Source: Bacillota bacterium
GTDB taxonomy: Bacteria; Bacillota; Clostridia; Oscillospirales; Ruminococcaceae
DNA length: 11,367 nucleotides
Assembly (NCBI GenBank): GCA_023439605.1
Contig: JAEXNS010000128.1
Location: 1 to 11,367 of the forward strand
Direction: 5' to 3'
This document shows, piece by piece, positions 6,084-11,367 of the stretch; position 1 is the stretch's first letter, and every line of letters starts with the position of its first letter. A program made the position numbers and the translations under genes. Under the pieces are notes generated by a model. The model ran no database searches. It saw only the letters and a list, made by a program, of their open reading frames with translations, and was not told the origin of the DNA.

Positions 6084-7493
6084 TTATTGAATTCTAATAC
6101 GCTCAATGTTTTGGAAGTTTGAACCTGTTGCGGAAAAAGTATTCATAGCAAAAAGTAAATCAGTAACTCCTCTTTCACGTAGAAAATTAATAGAGTTAAG
6201 ATCAAAATATCTCATATCTATAACATAAATATTTTTAAAAGAACCAGTTAAAAAAGGAACTAATGCATTTCCATAACTATCTTTTATTATGGCTAAGGTT
6301 CTTTCATTTGGTGCATCAGTTTCTATGTGGGTTATTTTTTCATCTCCACCTAAAAAAGTTAAATACAAAGCACTACCAACAGCATCCATGAGCAAATTCC
6401 CTTGATATGGGTTTTGGAAAGCGGTGTTATAGTATGTGGTTGTGTATTGATTTTTAGGTTTATAATAGGTAAAATCTTCGGGATTGTTGTTTAAATCTGC
6501 ATCTCCAGAATAACCATATAAAGTTCCTACATATCCAGGAACAACCACTTTTTCATAAGTTCTGATATCCGCAAAAGGGAGATTACATTGTTCAGTGAAT
6601 TTTTTTGCAGCGTAATATGCACCCAAAGCTTGCCAGTGATGGTCTGTTCTAGAATATATATATTCGTTTTTATGTTCCATTAGAGTATCGTGAATGTTGA
6701 CATCTTGAACACCATTTAAATTATTTCGTATATTTTCTAAATTTTCTGGTTCACTTCCATGTGAAATAGTTGAGTAAGAAGGCCAGTAAAATGAAATTGC
6801 AGTTGGACAAACCATAGAATAGACGTTTACAGCTTCGCCTAAATCAGCTTTATAGGCATTTACATATGCAGCGTAAACCTGTCCATTTTCTAAACTACCA
6901 TAGTATATAGGAATGCCTCTGTTTTTATATATCATTATATTATTGCTCAATTCGCCTCCATCGTTTGGATCTTCAACAATAGGGGGAGCTGTTTCCATAG
7001 GTGGTGTAGTGGTTGTTATTTGTGTTGTGTCTTGAGGAGGCAATGGTATTTGAGTAGTGATTTTTGTAATAGAAAAATCTTGGGGAAATGGAATTGTCTT
7101 AGGATTAAGAGAATCTGATTTTTTATGGTCGACAGTGTACATTTTAATGCCATTCATTTGAATACCTGAATAAGAACGAATGGTTGCCGCAAAGTTTTTA
7201 AAATTGTTTCTAAATGGAACCGTGTCATTGAAAAAAGCAGCAATATTATCTGTATACTTTCCACTTATTAAGCTACTTTTATCGTATTTTGGGAATTCAG
7301 CTAGTTTTCTATTTTCTATTTCAGAAATAGTTGGTCTTTCAAGAACAACTAAAGATATTGATATTAATAGTAAAACAGCAGAAAAAATAAATATATTTAT
7401 TATATCAAATAATTTATTTATTTTACGTATTGAATTTCTTTTTGCATTTTTATTCACATAAATATTCTCTTTTTTTCGTCTAAATAAAGCCAT
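6084..7493 (-). CDS. DHHW-family membrane-anchored protein (AlgJ/AlgX/DltD-like partner of the MBOAT)
   Basis: 469 residues from the ATG at 7493. A longer frame opens at 7544, but the 7493 start has RBS AGAGG six bases upstream and does not overlap the preceding gene. A basic N terminus is followed by one membrane segment (about 29-50), so the rest should be outside the membrane. The family motif DHHW is at residues 284-287, and KDSYGNA (404-410) matches the catalytic serine block of SGNH-type acyltransferases (Ser406 with Asp284/His286 as likely partners). In alginate acetylation and D-alanylation, such proteins work with the MBOAT to pass acyl groups to the polymer; the same job is inferred here. 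Residues 142-175 form a Thr/Pro-rich low-complexity stretch that looks like a surface linker. Repeat copy C directly follows its stop codon. Confidence 0.87.
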   Translation of the reverse strand: MALFRRKKENIYVNKNAKRNSIRKINKLFDIINIFIFSAVLLLISISLVVLERPTISEIENRKLAEFPKYDKSSLISGKYTDNIAAFFNDTVPFRNNFKNFAATIRSYSGIQMNGIKMYTVDHKKSDSLNPKTIPFPQDFSITKITTQIPLPPQDTTQITTTTPPMETAPPIVEDPNDGGELSNNIMIYKNRGIPIYYGSLENGQVYAAYVNAYKADLGEAVNVYSMVCPTAISFYWPSYSTISHGSEPENLENIRNNLNGVQDVNIHDTLMEHKNEYIYSRTDHHWQALGAYYAAKKFTEQCNLPFADIRTYEKVVVPGYVGTLYGYSGDADLNNNPEDFTYYKPKNQYTTTYYNTAFQNPYQGNLLMDAVGSALYLTFLGGDEKITHIETDAPNERTLAIIKDSYGNALVPFLTGSFKNIYVIDMRYFDLNSINFLRERGVTDLLFAMNTFSATGSNFQNIERIRIQ

Positions 7494-7499
7494 AAAAAA

Positions 7500-7505
7500 C
7501 CTCTT
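7500..7505 (-). promoter_or_regulatory. Ribosome binding site that decides the DHHW start
   Basis: On the minus strand AAGAGG ends six bases before the ATG at 7493. This supports that start over the in-frame ATG at 7544, which would overlap the MBOAT gene by 38 bases. The FkbH-like gene uses the same AGAGG spacing pattern. Confidence 0.75.
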
Positions 7506-7506
7506 T

Positions 7507-8910
7507 TTAAAATCTAAAATACAAGAAAGGATTATTTGTAGCATCTACAAGCATAACTGAAGATATAAATAATAGAACTATTTTGAATGTAAATGCAGTT
7601 GCATTTCCGAAAAAAGCAACAATCCTTGACTTGTTTTTTAATTCTTTTATTCCGTCTAAAAGTGGTAAACATAATAAAATAGCTATTATTATTAAATATA
7701 AATTATTTAAAAAAGATACTTTCAAGGCATCATCAATAAGAGCATTTCTGTTTAATCCAATTATGTTTTTGAAAAAATCCATTAATCTTGAAAAGTCCTC
7801 AAAAAAGAATATTCCAAAACCAATTATTATTATCATTTTACTATAAAAATGACGTATAATCAAAGGTATTTTTTTCATTTTCTTTTTGCCTATGTTGGAT
7901 TCTATGAATATGAAAATTCCAAAATAAAGTCCCCATATTATATAGTTCCAGCTTGCACCATGCCATAATCCTGTACAAAACCATACTAAAAATAAATTTA
8001 AAACTTGAATTCTCTTTCCGAATATAGGTAGGTAAAGTAAATAATCTCTGAAGAAACTGCCTAGTGAAATATGCCATCTTTGCCAAAATTCCGTTACATC
8101 TTTACAGACAAATGGGTGCTTAAAGTTTTCATCAAAATTAAAACCAAAGATATGCCCAAGTCCTATGGCCATATCTGAATAGCCTGAAAAATCAAAATAT
8201 ACCTGCATGGAATACATAATTACGGTGTACCATGTTGTAAGAACAGGTAATTCACTTATATCTCCTTTGAAAAAGGTGTCCACTATAGTACTTAAGTTGT
8301 TTGCAATAATTACTTTTTTTGATAAACCAACTATTACACGAGTTATTCCTTTGCTTATGCTTTGGTAATCTGATTTTCTAAAGTAAATTTCATTTTCAAT
8401 TACACTATATCTAACTATAGGTCCTGCGACTAGTTGGGGGAAAAGAGAAACATACATTAAAAAGTTAAAGTAATTTTTTTGAACTTTAACTTTGCCCCAA
8501 TAGCAGTCTATGGAATATGAAAGAGTTTGAAATGTATAGAAACTAATACCAATAGGCAATGTGAAGTTTGGTGGTGGTATATCTGTTTTAAAAACAATAT
8601 TTATATTGTTTATAATAAAATCACTATACTTAAAAACAAAAAGCAGTCCTAAATTTAGGATTAGTGAACTTGCAAGTGCTATTTTTGAACCTAATCTATC
8701 TCTGAATTTATTTATGATTAGACCATTAACATAATCTATTGTAGCACTGAAAATCAATAATGATATCCACACAGGTTCTCCCCATGCATAGAAAATAAGG
8801 GAAAAAACTATTAAGACTATATTTCTATATGTTATATTTTTAAAGGCAAAATAACATATAAGGCATATAGGTAAGAAAAAGTAGAGGAAAAATAAACTAG
8901 AAAAAACCAT
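7507..8910 (-). CDS. MBOAT-family O-acyltransferase (AlgI/DltB-like)
   Basis: 467 residues with about ten or more membrane segments. Typical AlgI-family landmarks are present: YAWGEP (41-46), LPIGISFYTFQ (118-128), FPQLVAGPI (157-165), FDFSGYSDMAIGLG (239-252), then FWQRWHISLGSFFRDY with His280 and CTGLWHGASWNYIIWG with the invariant catalytic His317. Such enzymes carry an acyl group from a cytoplasmic donor across the membrane for attachment to an exported polymer: alginate and other polysaccharides (AlgI, acetyl) or teichoic acids (DltB, D-alanine from DltC). With an ACP and an FkbH-like protein in the same operon, the donor is probably the acyl-ACP. The acceptor is unknown. It is the first gene of the operon; AAAGGTG about 11 bases upstream is a modest ribosome binding site. 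The DHHW gene follows after 13 bases. Confidence 0.93.
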   Translation of the reverse strand: MVFSSLFFLYFFLPICLICYFAFKNITYRNIVLIVFSLIFYAWGEPVWISLLIFSATIDYVNGLIINKFRDRLGSKIALASSLILNLGLLFVFKYSDFIINNINIVFKTDIPPPNFTLPIGISFYTFQTLSYSIDCYWGKVKVQKNYFNFLMYVSLFPQLVAGPIVRYSVIENEIYFRKSDYQSISKGITRVIVGLSKKVIIANNLSTIVDTFFKGDISELPVLTTWYTVIMYSMQVYFDFSGYSDMAIGLGHIFGFNFDENFKHPFVCKDVTEFWQRWHISLGSFFRDYLLYLPIFGKRIQVLNLFLVWFCTGLWHGASWNYIIWGLYFGIFIFIESNIGKKKMKKIPLIIRHFYSKMIIIIGFGIFFFEDFSRLMDFFKNIIGLNRNALIDDALKVSFLNNLYLIIIAILLCLPLLDGIKELKNKSRIVAFFGNATAFTFKIVLLFISSVMLVDATNNPFLYFRF

Positions 8911-8985
8911 TTTTATATCTACACCTTTTATAATAGATTTGAATTTATAGTTAGAATTTTTTAATTTCGTATAACCATAAAATAT

Positions 8986-9018
8986 ATAAATTTATTTAGT
9001 AAAATTAAATAAATTTAT
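8986..9018. promoter_or_regulatory. 13-bp perfect inverted repeat in the leader of the acylation operon
   Basis: ATAAATTTATTTA (8986-8998) is the exact reverse complement of TAAATAAATTTAT (9006-9018), separated by seven bases. It lies between the likely transcription start (about 9040) and the MBOAT start codon, so it could be an operator or an mRNA hairpin. It contains only A and T and no U-run follows, so termination is unlikely. Confidence 0.5.
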
Positions 9019-9046
9019 TGTTAAATATTTTAGCACACTAACTTAT

Positions 9047-9076
9047 ATTATACTACATATTTTTATATTTAGTCAA
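9047..9076 (-). promoter_or_regulatory. Promoter of the acylation operon
   Basis: On the minus strand TTGACT (9076-9071), an 18-base spacer and a perfect TATAAT (9052-9047). Transcription would start near 9040 and give a leader of about 130 bases before the MBOAT gene. It is the best promoter match in this gap and points at the operon. Confidence 0.75.
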
Positions 9077-9247
9077 TGAATAATTTGTAATTTTTATAAA
9101 AAGTGTTTAAAAATTTAAAGCATTAAAACTCATAATTAAGGAATCGTGATATAGAAAAAGGATTATTAGTCTTTTTGGAGCTTATAAACGAAATTTTAAG
9201 TTGAAAAATTAAATTATTATACTGTTTACTTTTAGAGATTAATACCG

Positions 9248-9282
9248 ATTTTAAAAGTATACAAAATACCTACTTTTAAAAT
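9248..9282. promoter_or_regulatory. 12-bp perfect inverted repeat upstream of the chemoreceptor gene
   Basis: ATTTTAAAAGTA (9248-9259) and TACTTTTAAAAT (9271-9282) are exact reverse complements with an 11-base loop, ending 82 bases before the chemoreceptor start. Spacing and symmetry suit a dimeric regulator's operator. No known binding-site consensus was recognised. Confidence 0.45.
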
Positions 9283-9364
9283 ACGTAAAATAAATTTAAA
9301 ATAATAGGTTATATGGTGAAATTTCTTTGACCTTTTATTTTAAAAAAGGATTAGGGGTGTTATT

Positions 9365-11128
9365 ATGAAATTTAGTATTAAAGTTAAAATGGCATTGCTA
9401 ATGTTAATAGTTGTTGTTTCTATATGTATAGTTGGTGTTTTGGCAATTAATCAAATGAACGAATTAAAAGATGCATCGTTAAAAACTCAAGAAAATCAAA
9501 TTAGAGATGAGTTTGACAAAAATATTAAGGAACAAGTTCAAAATGCTCTTTCACTACTTGACACCATTTATAAAAATGCTCAATCTGGCGAATATAGCAT
9601 GGAAGTGGCAAAAAAAATGGGTGCGGATTTATTAAGAGAGTTGCGTTATGGTGTGGATGGATACTTTTGGGCAGACACTTATAATGGTGATAATGTAGTT
9701 TTACTGGGCAAGGATACCGAAGGCAAAAACAGAATAGACGCACAAGATGTAAATGGATTTAAAATGATACAAGCAATAATAAAAGTTGGTAAAGAACCTG
9801 AGGGTGGATATACTAACTATAGTTTTCCTAAGGCAAATGAGACAGAACCATTGCCTAAACGTTCTTATAGCAAGTCGTTTGAACCTTTTCAATGGGTAAT
9901 AGGTACAGGGAACTATACTGATTTTATTGATGAATACATTATAGAACAAGAAAAAATTGCTGAAGAAAGTATTTCTTTATCTATTAGAAAGATGGTTGTT
10001 TTAGTTGGGGTTTGTCTTTTGTTTTCTATTTTAATAAGTTTGTATATAGTTTTTAGCATTATAATATCATTGAAAAAATTTATCAAAATTACAGATCATT
10101 TGGCAAAAGGAAATTTAGATACAGAAATAAATATAAACTCAAAAGATGAAATTGGTGAATTGGCAACATCTATGAGGGCATTAGTGAGTAAACTTAAGAC
10201 TTATATAGTATATATAAATGAAATATCTGATTTACTCAAAGAAATGGGAACTGGGAATTTGGACTTGATTTTCCAGCAGACATATGATGGAGATTTTGAG
10301 ATTATTAAGGATTCATTTTCTAATACTGCAAATTTGCTAAATGAAATTCTTTCTGAATTTAGTTCAGCTGCAAATCAAGTTGCAATTGGTTCAGATCAAA
10401 TTGCATCTAGTGCCCAATCTTTATCTCAAGGGGCAACTGAACAAGCAAGTTCTATTGAAGAGTTGTCAGCTTCACTTATGCAAGTATCATCACAAATTAT
10501 TGAAAATGCCGAAAATGTAAGTATAGCTACAAAATACATTGAAGAAGCGGCATTTGAAGCAAAACAAAGTAATGAACAAATGAAAAATATGCTTAGTGCT
10601 ATGGATGATATAAATAATTCTTCAAATGAAATTTCTAAGATTATTAAAGTAATAGACGATATTGCGTTTCAAACAAATATACTTGCTTTAAATGCAGCTG
10701 TTGAAGCCGCTAGAGCAGGTGCGGCTGGAAAAGGATTTGCAATTGTTGCGGATGAAGTTCGTAATCTAGCATCAAAGAGTGCAAATGCTGCAAAACAGAC
10801 GGCAGTACTAATAGAAAATTCAATAGAAATGGTAAGTAACGGTTCTAAGATTGCAGAAAAAACTGCACTATCATTAGAGGATGTTGAAACAAAAGCAAAA
10901 CTTCTTGCAGAGACTATGGAGAAAATTGCCGAAGCTTCAAAGCAACAAGCAACAGCAATAGAACAAATTAATATTGGAGTAGAACAGATTTCTACAGTAG
11001 TTCAAACAAACTCTGCAACAGCGGAAGAAAGTGCAGCGTCTAGTGAGGAGTTGTCAGGACAAGCAAATGTTTTGAAAAATCAAATATCCATATTTAATTT
11101 AAAAGAAAATATAGATATTGATATATAA
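9365..11128 (+). CDS. Methyl-accepting chemotaxis protein with a Cache-type extracellular sensor
   Basis: 587 residues. Membrane segment 1 (about 9-28) is followed by an extracellular region (about 35-200) resembling a single-Cache domain: the DGYFWAD core at 98-104, a ligand-pocket-like stretch to residue 170, and FQWVIGTGNYTDFIDEY (175-191) as the closing strands. Membrane segment 2 is about 209-233, then a HAMP domain (about 234-285, with DEIGELATSM). A second HAMP-like stretch (about 286-335) leads into the signalling coiled coil. The conserved hairpin tip that contacts CheA/CheW is at about 430-470 (DDIAFQTNILALNAAVEAARAG). Glutamate/glutamine pairs near 354-367 and 552-562 are likely methylation sites. 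There is no C-terminal CheR-binding pentapeptide. AGGGG seven bases upstream fixes the start. Ligand unknown; single-Cache sensors often bind small organic acids. Repeat copy D begins directly after the stop codon. Confidence 0.95.
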   Translation: MKFSIKVKMALLMLIVVVSICIVGVLAINQMNELKDASLKTQENQIRDEFDKNIKEQVQNALSLLDTIYKNAQSGEYSMEVAKKMGADLLRELRYGVDGYFWADTYNGDNVVLLGKDTEGKNRIDAQDVNGFKMIQAIIKVGKEPEGGYTNYSFPKANETEPLPKRSYSKSFEPFQWVIGTGNYTDFIDEYIIEQEKIAEESISLSIRKMVVLVGVCLLFSILISLYIVFSIIISLKKFIKITDHLAKGNLDTEININSKDEIGELATSMRALVSKLKTYIVYINEISDLLKEMGTGNLDLIFQQTYDGDFEIIKDSFSNTANLLNEILSEFSSAANQVAIGSDQIASSAQSLSQGATEQASSIEELSASLMQVSSQIIENAENVSIATKYIEEAAFEAKQSNEQMKNMLSAMDDINNSSNEISKIIKVIDDIAFQTNILALNAAVEAARAGAAGKGFAIVADEVRNLASKSANAAKQTAVLIENSIEMVSNGSKIAEKTALSLEDVETKAKLLAETMEKIAEASKQQATAIEQINIGVEQISTVVQTNSATAEESAASSEELSGQANVLKNQISIFNLKENIDIDI

Positions 11129-11238
11129 TGTAGAGATGTTTTGCCGAAGGTCCAGGGCAACCAGAAAGCCTAGTCGACTCCGTAGAGTCGAAACCCTTGC
11201 AAAGCCCCAAACTTTAGCTTTAATGGCTGAATAGTAAC
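11129..11238 (-). mobile_element. Structured repeat, copy D (lacks one terminal repeat)
   Basis: Matches copy A throughout, with intact end TGGCTGAATAGTAAC (11224-11238). The first 14 or so bases at the other end are missing, and the remaining sequence starts immediately after the chemoreceptor stop codon. On the strand given, the core folds as TCGACTC-UACG-GAGTCGA, and CGACUAG pairs with CUGGUUG through two G-U pairs. A further TTGCC/GGCAA stem follows. No flanking direct repeat remains. Confidence 0.72.
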
Positions 11239-11276
11239 AGAATAAAAATCTTTTTTTAAAAAAGATAAAAAAAGTG

Positions 11277-11305
11277 TTGACAAGAGCAAATAAATATGGT
11301 ATGAT
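11277..11305 (+). promoter_or_regulatory. Strong promoter for a gene beyond the window
   Basis: TTGACA (11277-11282), a 17-base spacer and TATGAT (11300-11305). Transcription would start near 11312. The remaining 55 bases show a possible GTTTG/CAAAC hairpin (11317-11340) but no clear start codon with a ribosome binding site, so the gene cannot be named. Confidence 0.75.
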
Positions 11306-11367
11306 ATTAAAGTTGTGTTTGAGACCGAAGAAAAAACAAACGGAAAAGCTAGATTAATTGAAAAATA

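Larger units (their letters stand above)
8911..9364. other. Divergent intergenic region between the acylation operon and the chemoreceptor gene
   Basis: 454 bases, very AT-rich, with no credible ORF or RNA gene. It holds the operon promoter at 9047-9076 on the minus strand, a 13-bp inverted repeat in that operon's leader and a 12-bp inverted repeat nearer the chemoreceptor. I found no convincing promoter for the chemoreceptor itself, although one must lie here. Confidence 0.7.

Noticed and set aside
7494..7544. Longer DHHW start at 7544
   Set aside because: It overlaps the MBOAT gene by 38 bases with no ribosome binding site; the ATG at 7493 has AGAGG at good spacing.
9245..9252. Sigma-D (motility) promoter for the chemoreceptor, from a CCGATTTT resemblance
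   Set aside because: No TAAA-type -35 at the right distance, and the -10 match is partial.
1049..11238. The four repeats as a CRISPR array
   Set aside because: Copies are 1-5 kb apart, too long and too divergent, in both orientations and lack regular spacers and cas genes.
11248..11266. ATCTTTTTT/AAAAAAGAT palindrome as the chemoreceptor terminator
   Set aside because: The stem has a single G-C pair, no real loop and no U-run after it, so it would be too weak on its own.

Overview
The window is AT-rich DNA with strong AGGAGG-type ribosome binding sites, TTGACA/TATAAT-type promoters and short gaps between genes. This points to a low-GC Firmicute, most likely an anaerobic member of the Clostridia. 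That is inferred from composition and gene families, and no species can be named.

Layout. (1) 1-911: a hairpin, then a small protein with three copies of a four-cysteine module and one C-terminal membrane segment. (2) 912-2840: a strong promoter, an eight-codon leader ORF and an inserted repeat element, then an ABC-F ATPase gene closed by a near-perfect bidirectional terminator. (3) 2834-9076, minus strand: an operon read right to left from a promoter at 9047-9076. Its genes are an AlgI/DltB-like MBOAT acyltransferase, a DHHW-family (AlgJ/AlgX/DltD-like) membrane-anchored protein, an FkbH-like HAD protein, an acyl carrier protein and an AEC-family transporter. (4) 9365-11128: a chemoreceptor with a Cache-type sensor. 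(5) 11129-11367: a repeat copy and the promoter of a gene outside the window.

The operon looks like a counterpart of the Dlt D-alanylation system. MBOAT, SGNH/DHHW protein and carrier protein are all present, but the loading enzyme is FkbH-like, a family known to make glyceryl-ACP from 1,3-bisphosphoglycerate, instead of the adenylating DltA. The working prediction is export and transfer of a glyceryl-type acyl group onto a surface polymer.

Four copies of an 88-133 bp repeat element lie at 1049-1181, 2834-2921, 5951-6082 and 11129-11238. Two are full length, with terminal inverted repeats and 7-bp direct flanking repeats, so they look like MITE-type insertions. One of these split the operon exactly at a stop codon, and the pre-insertion junction can be rebuilt. 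In one strand orientation all copies keep a stem capped by a C(UNCG)G tetraloop and a second stem rescued by G-U wobbles and one compensatory change, so the element probably encodes a structured RNA. Each copy begins within 0-3 bases of a stop codon and has the same orientation relative to that ORF.
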